From positions 1 to 64,000 of the forward strand of contig CAZWZF010000009.1 in assembly GCA_964638715.1 (NCBI GenBank): 64,000 nt of DNA, read 5' to 3'. The notes beneath the pieces were generated by a model. That model saw nothing but the letters and a program-made list of their open reading frames with translations. It searched no databases and was not told the origin of the DNA. Positions 15,225-23,039 of the stretch are shown here, piece after piece. The translations under genes were made by a program, and so were the position numbers. The stretch is from JBAXQQ01 sp037131695 (lineage in GTDB: Bacteria > Armatimonadota > Hebobacteria > CAIYQO01). How positions within the stretch are numbered: the first letter of the stretch is position 1; every line of letters starts with the position of its first letter.

Positions 15225-16433
15225 ATGAAAATACACAAACCTGAATTATTAGCTCCTGCCGGGTCGCTGCAGGCGATGCATTGGGCGGCCGCCTACGGTG
15301 CCGACGCTGTCTATTTTGGACTGCCCAACTTTTCGCTGCGCAACTTCGCGGTTAATTTTACCCCGGACGATGCTGCCAGTGGATTGAAGATGCTCCACAG
15401 CCTTGGCAAGGCCGGGTTTGCAACGCTTAATATTTATCCTTTTGATGATGAATATACTGCCTTGCGCGAGTCTGCCGGCAGCCTGGCGGATATGGGGGTA
15501 GACGGTTTCATCGCGGCGGATATTGGCGTTATCGCGATGCTGCATCGCGAGTTCCCGCAAGTACCCATTCACGTAAGTACCCAGGCGAATACTGTCAGTG
15601 CGGCGGCAGCGATGGTTTATCGCGACCTTGGAGCCACCCGGGTCAACCTGGCGCGCGAACTTTCATACGAACAGATAAAACAGATCAACGAACAGTTGGA
15701 CGGAAAAATAGAGACCGAGGTATTCATTCACGGTTCGGTATGTTTCAGCTATTCCGGCCGCTGCGCCATCAGCGATTACCTTACCGGCCGCCGTGCAAAC
15801 CGCGGCGAATGTACCCAATCCTGCCGCTGGCAATACCACCTGGTCGAGGAAAAACGCCCTGGCGAATATATCCCGGTATTCGAGGATGACCGCGGCCTGT
15901 ATATCTTTAACACCAAAGACCTGGCATTGTACAATTATATCAGCAGTCTTGCCAATTGCGGCGTAACCGCCCTTAAAATCGAAGGCCGGATGAAAAACAC
16001 CCACTACCTGGCGCAAATAGTATCACTATACCGACAGCTAATCGACGGCATAGAAATCCCCGAGGAAACCATCCAAACGCTAATCTCCCGGGTATCAAAC
16101 CGCGGCTATACCGAAGGATTCATGAAAGGCCCGGTCACCCCGGAAGACTACCAATGGGAATTCGGCGGCTACCAGGCCACCTCAGTCCTGATCGCCCAAT
16201 CCACCGAAGAAACCATCAACGGCCAACGAGTATTCGAAGTGAAAAACAGCCTCTACCCCAACGAAGAACTCGAACTGCTAACCCCCGGCAATCCGGTAAA
16301 AAAATACACCCCCCCCACCCTAACCACCATCCAGGGCGAATCCATCCCGGTAGCCCAAAACCACCACCGGATTTTGCTGGATGATATGCCGGCGTTTGCT
16401 ATTTTAAGGCGAGTGGAAAAGTGGGATAAGTGA
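15225..16433 (+). CDS. U32 family protein, TrhP-type (tRNA U34 hydroxylation)
   Basis: The 402-residue protein is the short U32 form. It starts PELLAPAGSLQAMHWAAAYG, has the signature EVFIHGSVCFSYSGRCAIS near 166-184 and RRANRGECTQSCRW after it, and a C-terminal small beta domain. Proteins of this size (TrhP/YegQ) form 5-hydroxyuridine at the tRNA wobble base, using prephenate-dependent chemistry and an iron-sulfur supply. The start codon has no Shine-Dalgarno sequence and follows a repeat cluster. Codon use differs from neighbours: third positions are notably C-rich, especially after 15700, which may mean transfer from a richer-GC genome or high expression. It is a paralog of 4829-6685. Confidence 0.87.
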   Translation: MKIHKPELLAPAGSLQAMHWAAAYGADAVYFGLPNFSLRNFAVNFTPDDAASGLKMLHSLGKAGFATLNIYPFDDEYTALRESAGSLADMGVDGFIAADIGVIAMLHREFPQVPIHVSTQANTVSAAAAMVYRDLGATRVNLARELSYEQIKQINEQLDGKIETEVFIHGSVCFSYSGRCAISDYLTGRRANRGECTQSCRWQYHLVEEKRPGEYIPVFEDDRGLYIFNTKDLALYNYISSLANCGVTALKIEGRMKNTHYLAQIVSLYRQLIDGIEIPEETIQTLISRVSNRGYTEGFMKGPVTPEDYQWEFGGYQATSVLIAQSTEETINGQRVFEVKNSLYPNEELELLTPGNPVKKYTPPTLTTIQGESIPVAQNHHRILLDDMPAFAILRRVEKWDK

Positions 16434-16476
16434 AGATAATTGAATTGTTTTTAATAGCATTAATGCTGTCAAATTT

Positions 16477-16511
16477 TAGTCACCGTTTGGAACTGTGCGA
16501 GAGCACGGCTA
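16477..16511 (+). repeat. REP-like palindromic unit A
   Basis: This 35-base unit reads TAGTCACCGTTTGGAACTG then TGCGAGAGCACGGCTA. Its inner GTGCGAGAGCAC forms a small hairpin (GTGC/GCAC). It is the outer left member of four units around the RAYT gene. Confidence 0.9.
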
Positions 16512-16592
16512 TTCAGAGATAAATAATTCATATTATCACTATTGTAAAATAGATTTCTAATTTTTATAGACCTGTTTTATTCTGATTAATCC

Positions 16593-16626
16593 AGCCGTGC
16601 TCTCGCATTGTTCCAAACTGTGACTA
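16593..16626 (-). repeat. REP-like palindromic unit B (inverted, diverged)
   Basis: This is the inverse of unit A with about four differences (CGCATTGTTCC for CGCACAGTTCC, and AACTGTG for AACGGTG). With unit A it makes an inverted REP pair, 81 bases apart, like a REPIN. Confidence 0.85.
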
Positions 16627-16709
16627 TAATTATAAAGTTTATATTCTAAAGGCAGGTTAAATTAAAATTAAAAAGAATTTATAATAATAGAAAAATAGCC
16701 TGCCAATAA

Positions 16710-16744
16710 CAGTCACCGTTTGGAACTGTGCGAGAGCACGGCTA
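16710..16744 (+). repeat. REP-like palindromic unit C (left end of RAYT element)
   Basis: It repeats 34 of the 35 bases of unit A and lies 34 bases upstream of the transposase ATG. Confidence 0.9.
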
Positions 16745-16778
16745 TGATTCCTGCCAAAGAACATTACAAGGAAAAATA

Positions 16779-17346
16779 TGGTTAAGCGTTTTGATAGACA
16801 TGGTAAAAAAGGAATACTTCACTATGTAACTTTCATGTAAGGAATAGATTTAAAGCATTTAAATCGCCATTAAATGCCAGATCTGCATGTTTGGAGTTAC
16901 GAAAGCATTGCGATGAGCATCCAGCTAAATTAATCGCTTATGTTATCATGCCTGAACATATTCATTTGATAATTAACCCACAAGATGGCGATATCAACAA
17001 GTTTATTTCACAACTAAAACCTGCTATAACAGGATGTGTAACTGAGATTGCAATCAAGCATGAAAATCATCAAGTTTTATCATGGTTATATGATATTAAT
17101 CAACAACATTATCGGTTATGGCAGGATGGCAAATACAACTTTCATTTATATACAGAAAGATTAATTTGGCAAAAAATCAACTATATTCACACTAATCCAA
17201 TAGCGAGAGGGTTAACCAAAACAGCAGCAGAATATCCATATTCCAGTTACAGAGCAATGTATGAAGTAGATGATGAAATTATTATTCCAATTGATAAAGA
17301 AATGTGGTGGGATGAGATTATTTATGATGAAGAAGAAATTAAATAA
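16779..17346 (+). pseudogene. REP-associated tyrosine transposase (RAYT), frameshifted
   Basis: The reading frame starts at ATG 16779 (MVKRFDRHGKKGILHYVTF) and hits a stop at 16839. The rest of the protein continues in another frame from HVRNRFKAFKSP through to 17346. One extra base near 16831-16834, in the run TTT, would restore HYVTFHVRNRFKAF, the typical RAYT N-terminus. The remainder has the HUH motif EHIHLI (about 16953) and the tyrosine helix QKINYIHTNPIARGL (about 17171-17215), the Y1 catalytic residues. Such proteins nick single-stranded REP hairpins. Either the gene is recently dead or the indel is a sequencing error in a homopolymer. A downstream TTG at 16891 could start only a truncated product that lacks the first beta strand. 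Confidence 0.85.
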
Positions 17347-17366
17347 TCTGTAATATACTACCGAGA

Positions 17367-17401
17367 TAGCCGTGCTCTCGCACAGTTCCAAACGGTGACT
17401 A
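17367..17401 (-). repeat. REP-like palindromic unit D (right end of RAYT element)
   Basis: It is the exact reverse complement of unit A and inverse partner of unit C, 20 bases after the transposase stop. Confidence 0.9.
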
Positions 17402-17458
17402 AACTAAACTAAATAGATATTCATTCTTAGTTTATAGCGCAATTCGGCTATTCAATAT

Positions 17459-19318
17459 TTATTCCCCCGCCCCTTCGCCTGACTGTTGTTCGAATATGCG
17501 TTTTACCAGGCCTTCATCCTGCAGGAGTTGGTTTGGGGTGCCGAATTGGCTTACTGTGCCGTTTTCCAGGACTAAGATGTAGTCGCTGGTCATGGCGGTG
17601 CTGATGCGGTGGGTTACTACGAAGCAGGTTTTGCCTTTCATCAGTTTATTCAACGTAACCCGTACCCGCGCCTCGGTAACCGGGTCAAGGGCACTGGTGG
17701 TATCGTCGAGTAGCAAAACGCTGGGTCGGCTGATCAGGCTGGCTGCCAGGGCAAGGCGCTGACGCTGGCCGCCGGATAGCGCCATGCCGCGTTCACCTAC
17801 TATGGTGTCGTAGCGGTCTGGCAAGGTGTTGATAAAATTGTGTAAATCGGCATTTTTCGCCGCGGTTATTACATCGTTATCCGAGGCGTCTAATCTGCCG
17901 TAACGGATATTTTCTGATACGGTGCCGCTGAAAATTACCGGTTCCTGCATCACCAGGGTGACCCGGTCGCGCATACTGAGCAATGTCAGGTCGCGAAGGT
18001 CGTGCCCGTCTAACTCGATGGTGCCGCTATCCGGGTCGTAAAATCGCATCAGCAGGTACAATAGTGAACTTTTTCCGGCGCCGCTTGGACCCATGACAGC
18101 AATCTGCGCGCCGCTTGGAACAGAGAATGATACATTATGCAGCGTGGATTCCTCATCTCCGGGGTATGTGAAAGATACATCTTTAAAGGTAACATCACCA
18201 TTTGCATTTGCCAATGATATAGCGTTTGGCCTGTCCGCGGTTTCCGGTTCAGCTTCCAGCAAGTCGAATACCCGTCGCATTACCACGTTGATACGCGGCA
18301 TTTCCATGGCAACAAGATCACTTAAAGCCACTGCCGGCGCGAAAAGGTTAACGGCACAACTGTAAAACCACATCACCCTACCCATGGTCATGCTGCCATC
18401 CTGCAGCGACTTCATTCCCAGGTACATGATAAGTCCAGTGGTTATACCACTGATGGCGGTGGCGAATACGGTTTGCCAGCTTTGATTGCGCAGGATATAC
18501 ATGGTCAGGCGCGCCAGGTTATTGGCAGCGACAGCAAAATTGCGCACTTCCGCCATTTCTCGTCCAAATACCTTCACTGTTTTTATGGCAGATATGCGTT
18601 CTTCAACACGATTATAAATAGCGGTGTTTGCCCGTCTGGCGGTGATATTACCTTCGCGTATTTTAGGCCGGAAATAACGGAAGTTGACCACATATAGCGG
18701 AATCGCAATGAGCGCAAGTATACCCATCTTCGCATTTAAAGAGACAAGGATGGTAATACCTATTAACACCTGCAAGGTGAATTGGGTGAAGTTTACTACA
18801 ATGCCACCGATAGAGCCTTGAATGGTGCCAACATCATCAAGGACAATACTTAACAGGCGACCAGTTTGGGTGCGGTCAAAAAATGACAATGGCAAGCGCT
18901 GCAGTCGTTCATGCAGATGCCTGCGCAATTCAAAAACGATATTTTGCCCAATTTTAGTTATTGAATACCGTGCCTGCCATGCCGCTAAAACCTCCGGGAA
19001 GTGACTGAATGCATTACAGAAAAATATTATCCCCAATCGGCGGATATGTTCCTGTATCTGTTCTTTTGGGATTCCTTTGCCGCCATTCAACACCCAGTCA
19101 ACCATCTGGCTGGCGATATATTGATATACGAATACCATCAGCGAATTGATAGTATTCATGAACATGGCATACATCAACCGCAGGCGATGCGGGTAGATAT
19201 ATTCGCGCCACAGGCGCATGAATTGCCTTAACTCGGTTCCGGGACGAGGTTCGCGATCACGGTAAGTCTCTAAAATCATTTCCAAGCGGCGCTGCTGAAG
19301 GTTTGGTTTCTGGCTCAT
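17459..19318 (-). CDS. ABC exporter half-transporter, degenerate-Walker-B subunit
   Basis: The 619-residue protein joins an N-terminal six-helix exporter domain (about 30-330) to a nucleotide-binding domain. Walker A is GPSGAGKSS (about 415-423), the signature is a canonical LSGGQRQRLALA, and the H-loop is THRISTA. Walker B reads LLLDDTTSALD, so the catalytic glutamate is replaced by aspartate. Its partner at 19315-21075 has the opposite defect, so the pair should form a heterodimer with one working ATP site, like BmrCD or TM287/288. It overlaps that upstream gene by four bases (ATGA). Such exporters pump drugs, lipids or peptides out of the cytoplasm; the substrate is unknown. Confidence 0.93.
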   Translation of the reverse strand: MSQKPNLQQRRLEMILETYRDREPRPGTELRQFMRLWREYIYPHRLRLMYAMFMNTINSLMVFVYQYIASQMVDWVLNGGKGIPKEQIQEHIRRLGIIFFCNAFSHFPEVLAAWQARYSITKIGQNIVFELRRHLHERLQRLPLSFFDRTQTGRLLSIVLDDVGTIQGSIGGIVVNFTQFTLQVLIGITILVSLNAKMGILALIAIPLYVVNFRYFRPKIREGNITARRANTAIYNRVEERISAIKTVKVFGREMAEVRNFAVAANNLARLTMYILRNQSWQTVFATAISGITTGLIMYLGMKSLQDGSMTMGRVMWFYSCAVNLFAPAVALSDLVAMEMPRINVVMRRVFDLLEAEPETADRPNAISLANANGDVTFKDVSFTYPGDEESTLHNVSFSVPSGAQIAVMGPSGAGKSSLLYLLMRFYDPDSGTIELDGHDLRDLTLLSMRDRVTLVMQEPVIFSGTVSENIRYGRLDASDNDVITAAKNADLHNFINTLPDRYDTIVGERGMALSGGQRQRLALAASLISRPSVLLLDDTTSALDPVTEARVRVTLNKLMKGKTCFVVTHRISTAMTSDYILVLENGTVSQFGTPNQLLQDEGLVKRIFEQQSGEGAGE

Positions 19319-21075
19319 GCCACACCTCCCTTCGCGTTTTTACCGCTCAACTCATCATATAATAATCTATAATGTCCGTCTTCTTTCTCCATTAATTCAT
19401 CATGGGTTCCCTGTTCGATAATTTCTCCCTTATCCATAACCAATATTTCATCGGCTTCAACAATGGTACTTAACCGATGAGCTACCACCACGCTGGTACG
19501 GCCTTTTAATACATTCAGCATCGCTTTTTGCAGCAGCAGTTCTGACTCGCTGTCAAGTGACGATGTTGCTTCATCTAATATCAATACTGCGGGCTTGCGA
19601 ACGATTGCGCGGGCAATAGCGACCCGCTGTTTTTCACCAACAGACAGTTTTGAGCCTTCTTTGCCTAAAATAGTATCGTAACCATCAGGCAGTGCCATGA
19701 TGACATCGTGAATTTGCGCTGCTTCGGCGGCTTCCGTCACCTGTTCAATAGTGGCTTCCGGCATGGCATAAGCAATATTTTCAAAAACTGTGCCTTCAAA
19801 TATTATCGGTTCCTGTGGAACCACACCGGTATGGCGCCGCAGCGATCGTATAGTCAAGTCGCGAACATCATATCCGTCCAGTGTTACTTTTCCCTTTTGG
19901 ACATCCCACAATCGCAGCAATAATGAAGTAATAGTCGTCTTGCCACAACCAGTATGACCAACTAACGCAGTCATTTTTCCCGGTTTTAATACATGAGTTA
20001 ACCCGTGAAACAGCGGTTCATCTTCTTTATAGGCAAAATGAATATTATCTAATGCCAACTCTCCACGGCATTCCGGCAAATCAATAGCATCCGCCTTTTC
20101 TATTACATCGGATTTTTGCTCTAAAATTTCAATAATGCGATCAATGCTGACCATCGCCTGGGTTATAACACCGGCAACCATAGTCATGCTTACCGCCGGG
20201 TTAATCGCTTGCCATACATACAAATTCATTGCGTACAAGTCGCCGTATTGCATAGTGCCATGCACCACAAACCATCCACATCCTGCCCAAATACATGTTG
20301 CCCCTACCCCGCTTATCAATCGGGCTGAAGTAGATAAATATACCGTCAACATTTCACCGCGAAAGCTATGCTCTAATGCACGGTTGGTACTGGTTAAAAA
20401 ATCACCGGTCTCATCGCGTTCACGGCAATAAGTCTTTACCAACCGCACTCCGGCTAATCTTTCCTGCAATTTGCCGGTTAATACATCCATTACTTCGCGC
20501 AAGTCTAAATTAGCCTGACGTATTTTATTGGAAATCATCCGATAATTGAATACGTAGAGAGCGATAATAATGATGAGTATCGGAGCCAACCGCCATTGCA
20601 GAGTGAATGCCATTGCTATTGAAAATGTTAAAGCAACAAATGAACTGAGAATACCCAGAGTTTCACCAGTAACCAGGTTCTGCACCATGCTGATATCGCC
20701 CATCAGTCGGTTCATAACAAAACCGCTGCCGCGTTCGCCGTGGAAACGCAATGATAAATCAAGGATGTGACGATAAAAATTGGTACGTAAATCTACAACT
20801 AAACGCTGACCAATGGCACCGATGAAGATTCGCATGAAGGCATTAAAAAGACCATTGATAATAGGAATAGAGACAATAAAAAGAATCGCCAGAGGTAGTT
20901 GCTGCCATAAGCTGAAGTTTTTTTGTGCGGGAATTGCAACATCGTTAATTAAATGCCGCATTGCTAACGGTGGCAGCAGTGCCACCACCGACGCTAAACA
21001 TGTTAATAGAATCGCTGCCGTTAATCGTCCTTTATGGGGACGCACCAAGTGTAATATAAACTGCATCCTGGTCAT
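19315..21075 (-). CDS. ABC exporter half-transporter, degenerate-signature subunit
   Basis: The 586-residue protein has a six-helix exporter domain in its first 320 residues and a nucleotide-binding domain with Walker A GHTGCGKTT, Walker B LILDEATSSLD with the catalytic glutamate, and H-loop VAHRLSTI. The signature is LSVGEKQRVAIARA, where LSGGQ is changed to LSVGE. Together with the downstream gene it completes a heterodimeric exporter: this subunit supplies the working Walker motifs that meet the partner's intact LSGGQ. GGGAG precedes ATG 21075. The two genes form the whole operon; no regulator gene is adjacent. Confidence 0.93.
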   Translation of the reverse strand: MTRMQFILHLVRPHKGRLTAAILLTCLASVVALLPPLAMRHLINDVAIPAQKNFSLWQQLPLAILFIVSIPIINGLFNAFMRIFIGAIGQRLVVDLRTNFYRHILDLSLRFHGERGSGFVMNRLMGDISMVQNLVTGETLGILSSFVALTFSIAMAFTLQWRLAPILIIIIALYVFNYRMISNKIRQANLDLREVMDVLTGKLQERLAGVRLVKTYCRERDETGDFLTSTNRALEHSFRGEMLTVYLSTSARLISGVGATCIWAGCGWFVVHGTMQYGDLYAMNLYVWQAINPAVSMTMVAGVITQAMVSIDRIIEILEQKSDVIEKADAIDLPECRGELALDNIHFAYKEDEPLFHGLTHVLKPGKMTALVGHTGCGKTTITSLLLRLWDVQKGKVTLDGYDVRDLTIRSLRRHTGVVPQEPIIFEGTVFENIAYAMPEATIEQVTEAAEAAQIHDVIMALPDGYDTILGKEGSKLSVGEKQRVAIARAIVRKPAVLILDEATSSLDSESELLLQKAMLNVLKGRTSVVVAHRLSTIVEADEILVMDKGEIIEQGTHDELMEKEDGHYRLLYDELSGKNAKGGVA

Positions 21076-21209
21076 AAACCAAATCTCCCGAGGAATCCCT
21101 ACTGCGGCAAAAGGTTACCACATGATTACAAGCATCCGCAACCCCTAAAATGGCATTTGAGGAGATTTTATTAAACTTTTTATCAGGTATATATTTACAA
21201 TTTCAAGAT

Positions 21210-21245
21210 AAAAAAACACCATCTAAACTAAAGTCAGATGGTGTT
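21210..21245 (-). terminator. Terminator after the 21267-22316 gene
   Basis: AACACCATCT and AGATGGTGTT form a 10-bp stem (21215-21224 and 21236-21245), followed on the minus strand by T's from the A-run at 21210-21216. It stops transcription before the ABC operon. Confidence 0.8.
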
Positions 21246-21266
21246 AAATTAAAATATCAAAAAAGG

Positions 21267-22316
21267 TTATTTAGCAGGTGCTAAAACTTTCAATTTTGGC
21301 TGATAAAATATCAGAATTCCTTTACTTATTGTGCTGGTTGGCAGCAAAGTACAGATGTCTTTAACGTTTGCAACATTCATTTTTGATAATACTAATGGAC
21401 TGGTATTGTAATTATCAGGGATTGGGTCTTCTGTGATTGCAGCTTTGGCAAAAATCACAGTGTTAGTCTGACCGGGATTGCCTTTTAACTGCGGATTGAC
21501 ATTAAATATTTTGTCTAAAAACAAAGCTGATGAGATTGATTGTTTCGGTTTATCAGGAACTGCTAATGCAGAAAATATAACGCGAAGATTTTGCCCACTC
21601 ACAGATTCGATATAATCTCCCCGCTTATCTCCATTTAGTGAAACGCCATCAATGGGAGCTTTCTTCAATGCTTCTCCATTCATCTCCGGCATATCTACCC
21701 ACCCCAATACCATAACCGGTTCATTAATATCCTGAACAGCTTTATTCATCAATGCCTGCAGCAATACCGGGTTTGAGTAACTAACGCGAAATACCCGTGG
21801 AGAAATTATACTGTGATTATAAAGACCAACGCTAAGTGGGGTCCGTACATTCTGATAAGTTGATATCAGTTTTGGCGCGGCATCTGGTGAAGTCTGACGA
21901 ATATAGTTGCGGCCTGCGAATGAAAACAATTCGCCGATATTTTCACGTGAAATAACAGTGCCATATCCAATATTTACTACCAGATTTTTATCCTCAACTG
22001 GCATTAATGAAAACATCTCGATAGTACCATTATTTATATTGGTAATTTGCCCATTGCATAAACCATCAACTACCGGGCATACCATATTGGTATTTTTATT
22101 CAATATTATTACTGATGGTTCTTTAGGCTGAGTTGGAATAGGCACAACTGACGGCTTAGCTGGTGGAGCCGGCTTAGCTGGTTGAGCAGATTTTGCAGGT
22201 GAAGTAGACTTAACTGGCGGAACAGGCAAAACTGTATTACCAGCAATGGCTGAAATTGCCAATACGCAAATAACTGCGCTTAAAATAAATGATGTCATTA
22301 TGGACCGGAATTTCAT
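21267..22316 (-). CDS. Secreted protein with Ala/Pro/Lys-rich linker, unknown
   Basis: The 349-residue product has a signal peptide (MKFRSIMTSFILSAVICVLA, cleavage probably after AIAG). It is followed by a low-complexity linker with PAK repeats (PAKSAQPAKPAPPAKP, about residues 38-55), suggesting an extended spacer in the periplasm or cell wall. The remaining 280 residues look like a soluble domain with mixed strands (NMVCPVVDGLCNGQI, FSFAGRNYIRQ, VMVLGWVDMPEM), without membrane helices. I recognise no family. ATG 22316 has GGAG upstream; the frame extends to 22355. It is monocistronic, with its own promoter and terminator. Confidence 0.7.
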   Translation of the reverse strand: MKFRSIMTSFILSAVICVLAISAIAGNTVLPVPPVKSTSPAKSAQPAKPAPPAKPSVVPIPTQPKEPSVIILNKNTNMVCPVVDGLCNGQITNINNGTIEMFSLMPVEDKNLVVNIGYGTVISRENIGELFSFAGRNYIRQTSPDAAPKLISTYQNVRTPLSVGLYNHSIISPRVFRVSYSNPVLLQALMNKAVQDINEPVMVLGWVDMPEMNGEALKKAPIDGVSLNGDKRGDYIESVSGQNLRVIFSALAVPDKPKQSISSALFLDKIFNVNPQLKGNPGQTNTVIFAKAAITEDPIPDNYNTSPLVLSKMNVANVKDICTLLPTSTISKGILIFYQPKLKVLAPAK

Positions 22317-22355
22317 AATATAATACTCCAGGGGTTTATTCGCTTCCGTTATCAT

Positions 22356-22384
22356 AGTCTACCTATCAAACGAAATATTGTCAA
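22356..22384 (-). promoter_or_regulatory. Promoter of the 21267-22316 gene
   Basis: On the minus strand TTGACA (22384-22379) and TAGACT (22361-22356) are 17 bases apart. The -10 TAGACT is the same as in the proposed efp promoter. Confidence 0.65.
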
Positions 22385-22456
22385 AGTTTTCATGCAGGAT
22401 AATTATAATTATTGAACGAATATATAAAATATCCAATTAACAACAGGGAGATAGCC

Positions 22457-22903
22457 ATGCCAAATGTAATGACCGAAATAATTATACCTGCCCCACTCGA
22501 AAAAGTGTATGCCATAGCCAAAAATATCGAAAAATTTCCTGAATTTTTACCAGATGTTGAATCTGTTGTAATTGTTGAATATACCGATAAGGGTTTCATC
22601 AGCGACTGGGTAGGAATCGCAGAAAAACTGAATCGTAAAATAAAGTGGCGTGAAGAAGATATTTGGGATGATGCCAGCCACGTTTGTACTTTCCGCGCAT
22701 TAAGTGGTGATTGGGAAAAATATGATGGTGTCTGGGCATTTACAGAGGTAGACGGCGGTACAAAAATGACGATGAATATGGACTGTGAAGTTAATGTGCC
22801 GCTTATCGGTGCGTTAATCAAAACCATCATCGGTAAACTGGCGAAGTCAAATATCGACGGCATGTTCGAGGGTATTAAGCAAAGAGTTTTAAGTATGCAA
22901 TAA
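22457..22903 (+). CDS. SRPBCC (START-like) family protein
   Basis: The 148-residue protein has the opening helix-grip pattern of SRPBCC/coenzyme-Q-binding proteins: TEIIIPAPLEKVYAIAKNIEKFPEFLP (in parts: IIIPAPLEKVY, IEKFPEFLP), then strands through WREEDIWDD and YDGVWAFTEVDGGTKM, and a long C-terminal amphipathic helix from GALIKTIIGKLAK. The fold binds hydrophobic ligands such as ubiquinone, lipids or polyketides in the cytoplasm. The ligand is not predictable, and no polyketide or quinone genes are near. ATG 22457 has GGGAG at seven bases; the longer frame to 22412 is unsupported. A terminator follows. Confidence 0.82.
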   Translation: MPNVMTEIIIPAPLEKVYAIAKNIEKFPEFLPDVESVVIVEYTDKGFISDWVGIAEKLNRKIKWREEDIWDDASHVCTFRALSGDWEKYDGVWAFTEVDGGTKMTMNMDCEVNVPLIGALIKTIIGKLAKSNIDGMFEGIKQRVLSMQ

Positions 22904-22929
22904 CATGCAATTCACAAAGTGAATACAAT

Positions 22930-22966
22930 AACGGCAGAGATTTTTATAACAATCTTTGCCGTTTTT
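22930..22966 (+). terminator. Terminator between the SRPBCC gene and the flagellar operon
   Basis: AACGGCAGAGATT and AATCTTTGCCGTT pair with one mismatch and are followed by TTT within a T-rich run ending near 22966. Confidence 0.8.
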
Positions 22967-22968
22967 AC

Positions 22969-22996
22969 TTAAGTTGCATCTCGTTTATGGCGATAA
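22969..22996 (+). promoter_or_regulatory. Sigma-28-like flagellar promoter upstream of fliK
   Basis: TTAAGTTG (22969-22976) matches six of eight bases of the sigma-28 -35 TAAAGTTT. GGCGATAA (22989-22996) matches seven of eight bases of the -10 GCCGATAA. The spacer is 12 bases rather than 11. The site lies 43 bases before the fliK start, directly after the terminator of the previous gene. Confidence 0.6.
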
Positions 22997-23039
22997 GTTT
23001 TATGTCAGCTAATTTATTTAAAGCTGACAGGATTAAAAA

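Larger units (their letters stand above)
16710..17401 (+). mobile_element. REP-associated transposon-like element (RAYT plus flanking REP units)
   Basis: Units C and D are near-perfect inverted repeats of 35 bases that bracket a Y1-transposase-like gene. A third and fourth unit (A, B) lie just upstream. This is the usual genomic picture of a REP/RAYT locus: the single-copy transposase mobilises the short palindromes. The element is inserted between a U32 gene and an ABC exporter gene, downstream of both, so no gene seems interrupted. Confidence 0.85.
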
